Assembly: GCA_965226215.1 (NCBI GenBank)
Contig: CBDDCH010000001.1
Span: 310,001 to 374,000, forward strand
DNA from: G963668345 sp965226215
Lineage (GTDB): Bacteria; Acidobacteriota; Terriglobia; Bryobacterales; UBA6623
Length of the DNA: 64,000 bases
Direction of reading: 5' to 3'
This document shows positions 50,895 through 59,976 of the stretch, in pieces. Positions within the stretch are counted from its first letter, which is position 1, and every line of letters starts with the position of its first letter. Made by a program: the position numbers and the translations under genes. The notes under the pieces were generated by a model. The model had not been told where the DNA came from. It worked only from the letters and a program-made list of their open reading frames with translations, and did no database searches.

Positions 50895-51233
50895 ACGGCG
50901 CCACGGTCTCGGTCCAAAGTGTTCCTCTTCTCGATAGACTTCTCAGAGGTATGCGATAGGCTCGGGGCTAGAGAAGATCCCAGAGCCCCTGCCAACGATC
51001 GCGCCGTCGGGTAGAATCTGCTGATAGACTATTTCACGACGACGCCGACACATCGACCTATTGCAGGCGGGCACGGCACCTTGCGGCGCGCTGTGCCCCT
51101 TCGGGTTGTGAGGCACGCTCGCTTTCACATGTAGGGCGGCACGCCGTGCCCGAAGTTCTTATCGTCCGTCGGCTGCTGGGCGAAGAAGCCCAACCCTTCG
51201 AAATATGTCTCGCACCCAAGAGGAGACTAAACG
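50895..51233. other. Intergenic region before the lipid cluster
   Basis: About 340 bases without a gene. The end has GAGGAG eight bases before the TTG start of the next gene. Confidence 0.45.
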
Positions 51234-52775
51234 TTGACGGACCTCGCTGCAACCTTCCGGCGACACGAGATCCTCCTGACAGGAGCCAATGGCTTTCTGG
51301 GGAAGGTCCTGCTGGGTATGTTACTGGATCGCTATCCCGACTTGAAGGGTCTGCATGTCGTGATCCGGCCCCGCAAGAACCTCACTGCCGAAGCTCGCTT
51401 TGACCGAGAAATCCTCCGGTCGCCGGCGCTGAGAACCCTGGTCGAAAGGCGCGGCGTAGATTTCGTGCGCCAAAAGGTTCGCGTCTGCTCAGCTGATCTA
51501 GGCGAACTCGACGTTGCCATCGAACCCACCCACATCGAGGCGTGGAAGGGAAGAGTCGCGCTGATCGTGCACTGCGCGGGACTGGTCGAGTTTTTCCCTC
51601 CTCTGGATGAATCCCTGCGGGCCAATGTCGACTCAACTGAGCAGATCGTAAGGCTGGCTCGGCGGATCGGCGCCAAGCTGCTCCACGTTTCCACTTGTTA
51701 TGTCGCTGGAAAGACGGAGGGGTTGGTCGAGGAGCCCAGATCGATCCTCGGATTCTACCCCTACCGCAGGGAGGCCGGGGACCGAAGCTTCGACCCCCTT
51801 GCCGAGTTGAGTTCCTGCCGAGAGCGCATTCAGAGCCTGAATGCGTCGAACAGCACCAGGGACCGGGAATCGGACCGCTCCCGCGACATCGCCCGCCGGC
51901 TGATGGATCTAGGCAGGCAGCGCGCCCAGCGTTGGGGGTGGGTAAACACCTACACCTATACGAAGTCCCTGGCCGAGCAAATCGTTGCCGCCCAGACGGA
52001 CGTCGAGCACGCCATTGTTCGGCCGGCGATCGTCGAAAGCGCCTTGCGCTTTCCTTTCCCCGGTTGGGTCGAGGGGGGGCGAACAGCGGCTCCACTTGTC
52101 CTTATGTCATTGGGCGGAATGAAGGTCTGGCCCGCCCGGAAAGACATTCCGCTCGAGGTCGTTCCGGTCGATCTCGTCGCGGCTGCGATTTGGACGGTCG
52201 GGGCGCTTCTACTGCACGGTGAAAGCGAGCCCGTCTACCAGCTCGGATCGGCCGACCGAAATCCCCTGCTACTGGGACCTTTGATTGAATTGTTGGAAGA
52301 GGAATCGCGGCGCCGCGCGGATGGCGTGCCGTCGCTTTGGTGGCTCGAACCGTTCCGCCGCCGCCGGTTCGTATCGGAGGCGCAATCCCGGCGCCGGTGG
52401 TTGAACCTCGAGCGTAGAGTCCGCCGGGCAGAGCGATGGATCGGTTTGGCAAAGAACGCGGCGGAGAAGACCAGGCTGCCCGGAGGGAAGACTCTCACCC
52501 GATGGTCATCCTTGTTGCGTACCTTCGGGCTTCAGACACGCTTTCGGGAACAGACGATGGAGCAGTACCTACCGTTCATTCTGCACCATCGCTACGTTTT
52601 CGAGTCGCACAACATCCGGCAAGCCTACGCGAGTATCACTGACGACGATCGCCGACGCTTGCCCTGGGATCCTGAGAGCATAGACTGGAATACCTACTGG
52701 CGGCGGAACCAGATCGAAGGAATCAAGAAGTGGGTAGAGCCCGAAGCCGTGCGGCAGTGGGCGTTCAAGATATGA
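51234..52775 (+). CDS. Fatty acyl-CoA/ACP reductase-like protein (Male-sterility NAD-binding type)
   Basis: A TTG start with GAGGAG eight bases upstream. Rossmann motif HEILLTGANGFLGKVLLGML, VVIRPRKNLTAEARFDREIL, IVHCAGLVEFFPPLDESLRA, HVSTCYVAGKTEGLVEE and the YxxxK pair in YTYTKSLAEQIVAAQ; then IVRPAIVESALRFPFPGWVE. This order is that of the NAD-binding part of fatty acyl reductases (PF07993). The C-terminal 150 residues (QYLPFILHHRYVFESHNIRQ) lie where the sterile domain of alcohol-forming reductases is found. It probably reduces acyl thioesters to aldehydes or alcohols. It heads the lipid cluster. Confidence 0.85.
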   Translation: MTDLAATFRRHEILLTGANGFLGKVLLGMLLDRYPDLKGLHVVIRPRKNLTAEARFDREILRSPALRTLVERRGVDFVRQKVRVCSADLGELDVAIEPTHIEAWKGRVALIVHCAGLVEFFPPLDESLRANVDSTEQIVRLARRIGAKLLHVSTCYVAGKTEGLVEEPRSILGFYPYRREAGDRSFDPLAELSSCRERIQSLNASNSTRDRESDRSRDIARRLMDLGRQRAQRWGWVNTYTYTKSLAEQIVAAQTDVEHAIVRPAIVESALRFPFPGWVEGGRTAAPLVLMSLGGMKVWPARKDIPLEVVPVDLVAAAIWTVGALLLHGESEPVYQLGSADRNPLLLGPLIELLEEESRRRADGVPSLWWLEPFRRRRFVSEAQSRRRWLNLERRVRRAERWIGLAKNAAEKTRLPGGKTLTRWSSLLRTFGLQTRFREQTMEQYLPFILHHRYVFESHNIRQAYASITDDDRRRLPWDPESIDWNTYWRRNQIEGIKKWVEPEAVRQWAFKI

Positions 52776-52897
52776 GGCGGCTCATAGCGTTTCCAGTGCG
52801 AGTCGAAGACGCGGGCCCCCGCGCACGCACGCTGAGGCCTGATCCCAGATGGGCAGCTTGACGAATCCTTTGGCCGACCAGCCCGAAACCAAAAAAG

Positions 52898-55684
52898 ATG
52901 GCGACTCCCCAACCAGCCTCGGACAGTAAGGCCTCGCGGGTGCTCGACGCCGTCCGCGAGTTGCTGCTCGAGATCGGCTCCGAACAGGCGGCGGGAAACG
53001 TGTCGCTGAACTCCTCGCTCGGTCGAGAGCTCGGTCTAGGCAGCCTAGAGCGAGTGGAACTCCTTGTCCGCATGGAGAGGCGTTTTCAGTGCCGCCTTGC
53101 CGACGACGTTGCCCAGAGCGCCGAAACGCCGGCTGATTGGTTGAGGGCGATCAACGGAGATGGTCGGGCAGCTAAGCCGGAAGGCCGCTACCGAATCGTG
53201 CAACCTTCCGAGGTGGCTCCACCTGCCCCGCAGTCGGCCAAGAGCCTCGTCGAGGTCCTCCGGCATCACGCCGACCGGGACCCCGACCGCGTGCAGGTTC
53301 ATCTTCTCGACGGGGACACCGGCCAGGATATCAGCTACGCCGATCTGCTCCAGGCATCCTCGGAAGTGGCAGCCGGTTTGGCGGAAGCAGGGCTGCGGCG
53401 AAACGAAGCCGTCGCCATCATGTTGCCGACTTCAGATGACTTCTTTTATGCCTTCTTTGGAGTAGCGCTGGCGGGCGGCACTGCGGTTCCCATCTATCCA
53501 CCGGCACGGCCCGATGAAATCGAAGAGTATGTGCGCCGTCAGGTGCAGATTCTCCAAAATGCCGAGGTTCGTGTCCTGATTGCATTTGAGCGCGTGAAGG
53601 CGGTGTCGCAGGTGATGCGGCTGGGCCTGTCTAGTCTGGAGCAAGTGACAACGGTTGCCGCGCTGCGAGAGGGGGGTGCCGCTCGAGCCGCACCTTCGGT
53701 CGAGCCTGCCGATACGTTCTTTGTCCAATATACGTCGGGCAGCACGGGCAACCCGAAGGGAGTAACTCTCAGTCATGCGAACGTCCTCGCCAACGTCAAG
53801 GCGATCGGCTGGGCGGTCGAGGCCCGGCCCGACGACGCCGTCGTCAGCTGGCTGCCCCTCTACCACGACATGGGACTGATCGGCTCCTGGCTGTTCAGCG
53901 TGTTTCATGCCTTCCCGATCACCATCTTCTCACCGCTGGCTTTTCTCTCCCGCCCCGAACGATGGCTATGGGCGCTGAGTGATTCCGGCGGAACGCTCTG
54001 CCCGGCGCCGAACTTCGCCTATGAGCTTTGCGCGCGAAAGATTACCGACGAACTGATCCAGGGTGTTGATCTGAGCCGCTGGCGGGTTGCCATCAACGGA
54101 GCCGAGGCCGTACTGCCGGAAACCTTGGAGCGCTTTGCCGAACGCTTCGCCCCCTACGGCTTTCGAGCCGAGAGCTACATGCCTTGCTACGGGCTGGCCG
54201 AGTCGTCCGTCGCACTCACCATTCCCCCGCTCAACCGGCGGCCTGTGATCGACTCGATCCGCCGCGATGTCTTTGAGCGGGAAGGACGCGCCGTCCCAGT
54301 GTCTCGCCACGAGGCGAACGCCATCCGATTCGTCGCCAACGGAAAGCCGCTGCCGGAGCACAAAGTTCAGATCGTAGACGATGGCGACCGTCCGCTGGGC
54401 GAGCGGGTGCAGGGACGGCTGCTTTTTCGAGGACCATCGAGAACGGCAGGCTACTTCCGCAACCACGAGGCGACGCGGGCTGCCATCAACGAAGACGGCT
54501 GGATGGACTCCGGGGATCTCGCCTACTGGGCTGACGGTGAGGTCTACGTCACCGGGCGCAAGAAGGACATCATCATCAAGGCGGGTCACAACATCGCGCC
54601 GCAAGAGGTCGAAACAGCGGCGGCCGAGGTGGCCGGCGTGCGGCGCGGCTGCGTTTCGGCGTTCGGGACGCTCGACCGCGACAGCGGTACCGAAAAGCTT
54701 GTCGTTGTTGCTGAAACGCGTACGGCTGATCGGCAGGAAATGGCCGGCATCCGGGCCCAAGTGGTCAAGAACGTGGACGCTGCGCTGGGACAGCCTCCCG
54801 ACCACGTGGAACTCGTTCCTCCGCAGACTATCCCCAAGACCTCCAGCGGAAAGATCCGGCGGGCCGAGACTCGCGCACTTTACGAGAGCGGCAAACTGAG
54901 GGCGCAAAGACGTCCGCCCTGGTGGCAGCTAGTTCGGTTGTGGTCAGAGTACCTAGGCGGCTGGGCGAAACTCGTCGGCCGACAGGCGGGGCGCTTGCGG
55001 GACCGTGCCTATGATGCGGCCGTCGCTCTCTTGGTCGGGGGCGGATTCGGTATGCTGGCCCGAGTGCTCCCTGACCGCGGCTCGGCCGCGCCGGTGGTCC
55101 GGGCTGCCGCGCGCCTGATTTTCAGACTGCAAGGGTGTCCCGTCAACGCTCGGTACGACGGCTTGGCCGATAACCTTTCGGGAGCCGTCTTGATGGCCAA
55201 TCGATCTGGGGATTTGGATCCGTTAGCGGCTGTAGCCGCCCTTCCGGGGACCGTCTTGATATCGGAGCCTGCGGTTTTGACGTCGCTCCCGCTGGGGATG
55301 GCTTTTTTGCTGGAGCCGCTCGTTGCCCCTCCCGTGGACGGCGAGACCGCGCCGCCCGGGGGTACTCTAAAAGATCGAGTGCGGCAAGGCCTGGTGGAAG
55401 GCCACCTGATGCTCGTTTTCGCGGACAATCCTGCCGATACGGCCCCAGCGGAAAGCCGCTTTCGGATCGAGCCGATTCAGGCAGCCGTCGAGGCCGGAAT
55501 GCCGCTGAAAGCGGTGCTGATCATAAGCGACCAACAGGCGGTGAGCCAGACCAACCGCGGACGTAGGGAGAACAGTATCTCGGTCACTGTGGGCAAGGAG
55601 GTGAGATTGGAGACTACCTCTCCGAGCGAACTCACGCAACTGCGTGATCGAGTTCGCAAAGCCATCGGAGATCTTGCAGGGTAG
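52898..55684 (+). CDS. ACP - AMP-ligase - acyltransferase-like fusion
   Basis: The 928 residues have three parts. First an acyl carrier domain with the phosphopantetheine serine S49 in RELGLGSLERVELL. Then an AMP-forming ligase: FVQYTSGSTGNPKGVTLSHA, SWLPLYHDMGLIG, YGLAESSVALTI, GWMDSGDLAYW and VYVTGRKKDIIIKAGHNIAP, ending PKTSSGKIRRAE (fatty acyl-AMP ligase-like, with the long first domain). Last, after about residue 690, a PlsC-like domain in which NHxxxxD reads ANRSGDLDP (R769 for His) and GxxE-type VEGHLMLVFADN. The likely role is to activate a fatty acid, load the carrier and perhaps hand it on; the acyltransferase half may be inactive. Confidence 0.87.
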   Translation: MATPQPASDSKASRVLDAVRELLLEIGSEQAAGNVSLNSSLGRELGLGSLERVELLVRMERRFQCRLADDVAQSAETPADWLRAINGDGRAAKPEGRYRIVQPSEVAPPAPQSAKSLVEVLRHHADRDPDRVQVHLLDGDTGQDISYADLLQASSEVAAGLAEAGLRRNEAVAIMLPTSDDFFYAFFGVALAGGTAVPIYPPARPDEIEEYVRRQVQILQNAEVRVLIAFERVKAVSQVMRLGLSSLEQVTTVAALREGGAARAAPSVEPADTFFVQYTSGSTGNPKGVTLSHANVLANVKAIGWAVEARPDDAVVSWLPLYHDMGLIGSWLFSVFHAFPITIFSPLAFLSRPERWLWALSDSGGTLCPAPNFAYELCARKITDELIQGVDLSRWRVAINGAEAVLPETLERFAERFAPYGFRAESYMPCYGLAESSVALTIPPLNRRPVIDSIRRDVFEREGRAVPVSRHEANAIRFVANGKPLPEHKVQIVDDGDRPLGERVQGRLLFRGPSRTAGYFRNHEATRAAINEDGWMDSGDLAYWADGEVYVTGRKKDIIIKAGHNIAPQEVETAAAEVAGVRRGCVSAFGTLDRDSGTEKLVVVAETRTADRQEMAGIRAQVVKNVDAALGQPPDHVELVPPQTIPKTSSGKIRRAETRALYESGKLRAQRRPPWWQLVRLWSEYLGGWAKLVGRQAGRLRDRAYDAAVALLVGGGFGMLARVLPDRGSAAPVVRAAARLIFRLQGCPVNARYDGLADNLSGAVLMANRSGDLDPLAAVAALPGTVLISEPAVLTSLPLGMAFLLEPLVAPPVDGETAPPGGTLKDRVRQGLVEGHLMLVFADNPADTAPAESRFRIEPIQAAVEAGMPLKAVLIISDQQAVSQTNRGRRENSISVTVGKEVRLETTSPSELTQLRDRVRKAIGDLAG

Positions 55685-55835
55685 CAGAGACGTGGTACCG
55701 TGCCTCGACCGACACTGCCTACCGAGTCAAGTTTTTGCCGAAAGTGGCAGGGATTCTCCAGGCCGGAAACTGTGCCCCACTCGCAAGGGTCAGTTAGCCC
55801 CCGAAACGTGCGTAGGCCGAAAAAAGGACGGGCTC

Positions 55836-56420
55836 ATGAACGAAGCCTTGGCTGTTAAGGCGATCGCGTGCTTTGTGATCGGCTCGGTTCCCTTCGCGGT
55901 TGTCGCCATGTGGGGCAGCGGCGTGGATATCCGCAAGATCGGCTCAGGCAATCCGGGATTTAACAACGTCTTGCGCGTCAGCAAGCCCCGCGCTGTCCTG
56001 GCGCTGATAGGCGACGTAGGAAAAGGCTACCTGCCCGTCTGGCTGTTTCTCGAGCCTGCCGACCCGGTTGCCCATGGCTGGGTTTATGGCTTCGCTGCCG
56101 TTTTCGGGCATTGTTATTCGCCGCTGCTGAAGTTCCGAGGGGGCAAGGGTGTGGCCACCTCGACCGGCGTGATGCTCGTCTTGTTCCCCAAGTGGGCAGC
56201 GCTCTCGTCGGTGGCTTTCGTCTTTCTCCGCCTACTCGGAAGCCGACAGCGATGGAGTGAAGCCGGCATGATTGCTTCGCTAGCCACTTGGAGTTTTTTC
56301 ACGGTCTTAATGATCGCCAGGGTGGGCGGACCACATGACGTGAACGCTGCTCTCATGACCGTTTTCCTAGCTTGGCGTCACAAGCAAAACCTCCGCAACG
56401 TCTTTGGGAACCGGAACTAA
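55836..56420 (+). CDS. plsY: Glycerol-3-phosphate acyltransferase PlsY
   Basis: The membrane enzyme uses acyl phosphate to acylate glycerol-3-phosphate. Motifs: VIGSVPFAVVAMWGSGVDIR, KIGSGNPGFNNVLRV (motif I; GSGNxGATN in standard enzymes), FGHCYSPLLKFRGGKGVATS (motif II) and HKQNLRNVFGNRN at the end. A good AAGGACGG precedes this ATG; the frame is open earlier but without family features. PlsX is not nearby. A lone plsY inside this cluster hints at a special role or paralogue. Confidence 0.88.
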   Translation: MNEALAVKAIACFVIGSVPFAVVAMWGSGVDIRKIGSGNPGFNNVLRVSKPRAVLALIGDVGKGYLPVWLFLEPADPVAHGWVYGFAAVFGHCYSPLLKFRGGKGVATSTGVMLVLFPKWAALSSVAFVFLRLLGSRQRWSEAGMIASLATWSFFTVLMIARVGGPHDVNAALMTVFLAWRHKQNLRNVFGNRN

Positions 56421-56606
56421 TCGTGCACGCCGCGTTTTGTGTCTCCGGCTGTTCAGCGTGCTGGATGAGTAGCACTAGCCCGTATTTGTCACCATTTGTT
56501 GTCCAGGCAAAGCGCGAAACGTGTAGTGTTGTAGGCGCAGGCCGGTCGCCTGCCGTCCTTCCGATACATAAGGAAGTAGCGCTCGATCTGGTATCACCTC
56601 GAACCG

Positions 56607-57275
56607 ATGAGTGAATCCATCCGCGCCGCCTTCTACGACTTCGACGGAACACTGGTTAGCAGCAACGTCGTAACCCGCTACGCATTTTTCGCCAAGAACC
56701 ACCCCTCTCGGGCTCAGGCATTCCTGCGCTATGGAAAGTTGCTCGCCACCGTCCCCTTCTGGATAGCCCTCGATCTCTATTCCCGCCGCTTGTTTAATGA
56801 GGTTTTCTATCGCCGGTACCGCGGTATGAGAAAGGAATGGCTGGCTGCGAAAGCGGAAGAGCTTTTTGAGCAAGAGATCCGACCGAAGATCTACCCAGGA
56901 GCGCAAGCAGCGCTCAATAGTGACCGCCAACAGGGTTTTCGGCTCGTTCTGCTGAGCGGCGGGTTGGATTTCGCGCTTGCCCCCGCGGTGCGTCACTTCG
57001 GCTTTGACGACCTGATCTGCAACCGCCTAGTCTACGAGGACGGGGTTGCCAGTGGGAAGGTGCTCTCTCCGCTCCTGGCCGAGCAGGAAAAGGTCGCCGC
57101 CGTCCATCGGTTCTGCCGCGAGTATAATGTGGACACGGCCCGCTCGAAAGCTTATTCCGACAGCTTTTCCGATCTTCCCATGCTGGAAGCGGTGGGGCTG
57201 CCCAGTGCAGTGAACCCGGACCGCCGCCTTCGCCGGGCGGCGAACGATCGTGGTTGGCCCGTTCTGAATCTTTGA
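56607..57275 (+). CDS. HAD-IB phosphatase
   Basis: AAFYDFDGTLVSSNVVTRYAF (motif I DxDGT), LVLLSGGLDFALAPAVRHFG (motif II S), and AYSDSFSDLPMLEAVGLPSA (motif III/IV). In the middle, FLRYGKLLATVPFWIALDLY is a hydrophobic cap helix seen in IB members linked to lipids. Such enzymes dephosphorylate phosphatidylglycerol-like or small phosphates. It ends 10 bases before the LarA-like gene. Confidence 0.87.
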   Translation: MSESIRAAFYDFDGTLVSSNVVTRYAFFAKNHPSRAQAFLRYGKLLATVPFWIALDLYSRRLFNEVFYRRYRGMRKEWLAAKAEELFEQEIRPKIYPGAQAALNSDRQQGFRLVLLSGGLDFALAPAVRHFGFDDLICNRLVYEDGVASGKVLSPLLAEQEKVAAVHRFCREYNVDTARSKAYSDSFSDLPMLEAVGLPSAVNPDRRLRRAANDRGWPVLNL

Positions 57276-57285
57276 ACCGAAAGTC

Positions 57286-58971
57286 ATGGCTACAGCCGCA
57301 GAGGGTGTACAAGTTGTCCCCGACTTTGACTTTGGGGACCCCAGGCCGAATGCCGTCGGGCGCAATGCCCTCGTGTCGACCGAGGGTTGCGTCGTGCACC
57401 TGGAAGCCAATTCAGCGAAGCGATTGCTGTGGTCGGGCGAAGACCTGCTCGATGTGACTCTGCCCGCGGGCACGCGGGTAGTTTATCCCAAACCGACGAT
57501 CCCCGGCTTGCCGGACCGCGACGCGGCGATCCGGCATGCTCTGGGGCACTGCGCGGGTATGGACGCTTTCGGGGCGCTGCTCCAGCCCGGCATGAAGGTT
57601 ACCATCGCCATCGACGATATTTCCCTGCCACTGCCGAAAATGCCCCGGCCCGACGTGCGGGAATCCGTGTTGACGATCCTGCTCGACATTCTGGCCGCGC
57701 GGGGCGTCTCCGATGTCCACATCATCATCGCCACCTCGTTCCACCGCCGGATGGAGGCCTTCGAGATTCGTCACATAGTGGGTAGCCGAATCTTTGACGC
57801 CTATTATCCGCACAATCTTTACAATCACGACGGCGAAGATCCGGACGGCATGGTCGAGTTGGGACAGACCGAGCTGGGCGAGCGCGTGCGTATCAACCGC
57901 CGTGCCGCGGAATCCGGCCTGCTCGTCTACGTCAATATCAACCTCGTTCCCATGGATGGCGGACATAAGTCCATCGCCGTAGGACTTTGCGACTACCCCT
58001 CCTTGCAGGCAAACCACACACCGCAGGCGATTCTCGAAAGCGACTCCTACTTCGACCACACCCGCTCGCCGTTGACTGATTCCTGTGTCCGCATGGGCAA
58101 GGTTGTCAACGACAATCTCCGCGTATTCCACATCGAGACCGTGCTCAACAACGCCATGTTTCACCCGGCGATGGAATTCTTCGTGAAAAACGAGGACCGC
58201 TACACGGCGCTTGATACGGCCCTTTTCAAGGTCTCTCAGTGGTCTCTACGTCAGCTGTCGCGGTCGGCGAAGCGAAAGGTTCTGTTTTCCATCCCTGCGT
58301 CCTATGAGCCCATCGCAATTCACGCGGGTGCGACGGACCCCACTCATCTCAAGACGTTGGCGTACACTTATCAGCAATATTGTGTTCCCATCGAAGGCCA
58401 GAGCGACGTTGTTATCTTCGGCATCCCCTTTATTTCGCCCTACAATGTCAACTCCATCTTGAACCCGGTGTTGGTGCAAGTCCTGGCCTTGGGTTACTTC
58501 TTCAACATGTATCGAGGGATGCCCGTCGTGAAGAAAAATGGCGTCATGATCCTGACGCACCCCTTGTATGACGAATTCGATCCCCGGCATCATCCGTCCT
58601 ACATCGAGTTTTTCCACCGAGTTCTTCCCGAGACCAACAACTCATTCACTCTGCAACAAAAATACGAAGCGGAGTTTGCCCACAACCCCGAGTACATCGA
58701 GATGTACCGCACCGGCAACGCCTACCATGGCGTGCATCCGTTTTACATGTGGTACTGGGGTGAAAATGGACGGGCTCATGTGGGCAAGGTGATCGTCGTC
58801 GGAGCCGAGAATCCCCGCACGGCGGAAGTGATGGGCTGGGAATGCGCCGGAAGCATGGAAGAGGCCCTCGAGATGGCGCATTCTCATGTGGGGCATCAGC
58901 CCACGGTCACCCACATGCACATTCCTCCGATCAATATGGCGGACGTCAGCGGTAGTCCCGAGACCGTCTGA
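57286..58971 (+). CDS. LarA-like (DUF2088, lactate racemase type) protein
   Basis: LarA racemises lactate with a nickel-pincer nucleotide. This 561-residue relative has the N-terminal domain VTIAIDDISLPLPKMPRPDV, IIIATSFHRRMEAFEIRHIV and HNLYNHDGEDPDG. The segment VPMDGGHKSIAVGLCDYPSL then QANHTP keeps the GGxKxxxxG lysine and the NH histidine that bind the cofactor, but the usual histidine before GFSGG is absent. It is over 100 residues longer than LarA. No larB, larC or larE is in the window. It may act on a hydroxy-acyl or lipid-related substrate; this is context only. Confidence 0.75.
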   Translation: MATAAEGVQVVPDFDFGDPRPNAVGRNALVSTEGCVVHLEANSAKRLLWSGEDLLDVTLPAGTRVVYPKPTIPGLPDRDAAIRHALGHCAGMDAFGALLQPGMKVTIAIDDISLPLPKMPRPDVRESVLTILLDILAARGVSDVHIIIATSFHRRMEAFEIRHIVGSRIFDAYYPHNLYNHDGEDPDGMVELGQTELGERVRINRRAAESGLLVYVNINLVPMDGGHKSIAVGLCDYPSLQANHTPQAILESDSYFDHTRSPLTDSCVRMGKVVNDNLRVFHIETVLNNAMFHPAMEFFVKNEDRYTALDTALFKVSQWSLRQLSRSAKRKVLFSIPASYEPIAIHAGATDPTHLKTLAYTYQQYCVPIEGQSDVVIFGIPFISPYNVNSILNPVLVQVLALGYFFNMYRGMPVVKKNGVMILTHPLYDEFDPRHHPSYIEFFHRVLPETNNSFTLQQKYEAEFAHNPEYIEMYRTGNAYHGVHPFYMWYWGENGRAHVGKVIVVGAENPRTAEVMGWECAGSMEEALEMAHSHVGHQPTVTHMHIPPINMADVSGSPETV

Positions 58972-58977
58972 ACGCTG

Positions 58978-59970
58978 ATGAAGACCATTCTCGTGACGGG
59001 GGGAACGGGTTTCCTCGGTAAACACCTGGTGGAAGAGCTGAAGCGTCAGGAGCCGGATTCGCGGTTGCGGCTGTTCCGCCGAAGGGCTTCGGTTGGGGAA
59101 CCGGATCCCTTGACCGAGGTCGTTCTAGGCGACATCACCTTGCCGGAAGACGTTTCCGCTGCCGTCGAGGGCGTTGAAGAGATCTACCACCTGGCCGGCC
59201 GAGTGGAGCGGGAGCCGAGAGACCCGACGCGGCTTTACCGGACTCATATCGAGGGAATGCGCAACATCTGTGAAGCGGTGCGTGAACACAAGGTCAACAA
59301 AGCCGTGTTGGTATCTTCCTCGGGTACCGTCGCCGTCAGCCGAGAGCCCGTCAAACGCAACGAAGATTCGGGATATACCAACGGGATCACCAGCCGCTGG
59401 CCCTACTATGCCGGCAAGATCTTCGCCGAGAAACTGGTCTTTCGCTATGCCGAACAAGAGCAATTGCCCATCGTCGTGGTAAACCCGAGTCTGCTGTTAG
59501 GTCCCGGCGATGAGCGCGGCTCTTCGACGAAGGACACTGCGCTGTTTTTGGACGGGCAGGTCATGGCGGTCCCTCGCGGAGGCTTGAGTATCGTCGACGT
59601 GCGCGACGCGGCGACCGGGCTGATCCTGGCCATGAGGCTCGGCAGGCCGGGGGAGCGCTACATCCTGGCAGGCCCGAACTGGACCTTCCGCGAGTGGATG
59701 GAGAAGACCGCACAGCTTGCCGAAGTGAAAGCGCCGAAGCTTCACTTGCCGCTGTGGCTGTCCCTTTGGTGTGCTCGACGAATGCGTTCGTTGCTACCGT
59801 TGGTCGGTAAGTCGTTTGAGCTGGATGACGCATCGATCGAGATGGCGGACTTGTTTTGGTATTGCGATTCAACCAAGGCACGCCGCGAGCTGGGCTTCAA
59901 GACGCGGGATCCCATGGAGACGCTAGGCGATACGATTAAGGACATCCGCAAGCGAAAACCGGAGCGCTAA
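58978..59970 (+). CDS. NAD-dependent epimerase/reductase (extended SDR)
   Basis: MKTILVTGGTGFLGKHLVEE, VVLGDITLPEDVSAAVEGVE, EIYHLAGRVEREPRD, VLVSSSGTVAVS and the YxxxK site in RWPYYAGKIFAEKLVF; then VVVNPSLLLGPGD. It resembles dihydroflavonol-reductase-like members such as the hopanoid-associated HpnA and OleD-type beta-keto or hydroxy-acid reductases. No signal or membrane part is present. It lies 6 bases after the LarA-like gene. Confidence 0.85.
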   Translation: MKTILVTGGTGFLGKHLVEELKRQEPDSRLRLFRRRASVGEPDPLTEVVLGDITLPEDVSAAVEGVEEIYHLAGRVEREPRDPTRLYRTHIEGMRNICEAVREHKVNKAVLVSSSGTVAVSREPVKRNEDSGYTNGITSRWPYYAGKIFAEKLVFRYAEQEQLPIVVVNPSLLLGPGDERGSSTKDTALFLDGQVMAVPRGGLSIVDVRDAATGLILAMRLGRPGERYILAGPNWTFREWMEKTAQLAEVKAPKLHLPLWLSLWCARRMRSLLPLVGKSFELDDASIEMADLFWYCDSTKARRELGFKTRDPMETLGDTIKDIRKRKPER

Positions 59971-59976
59971 CTGCTG

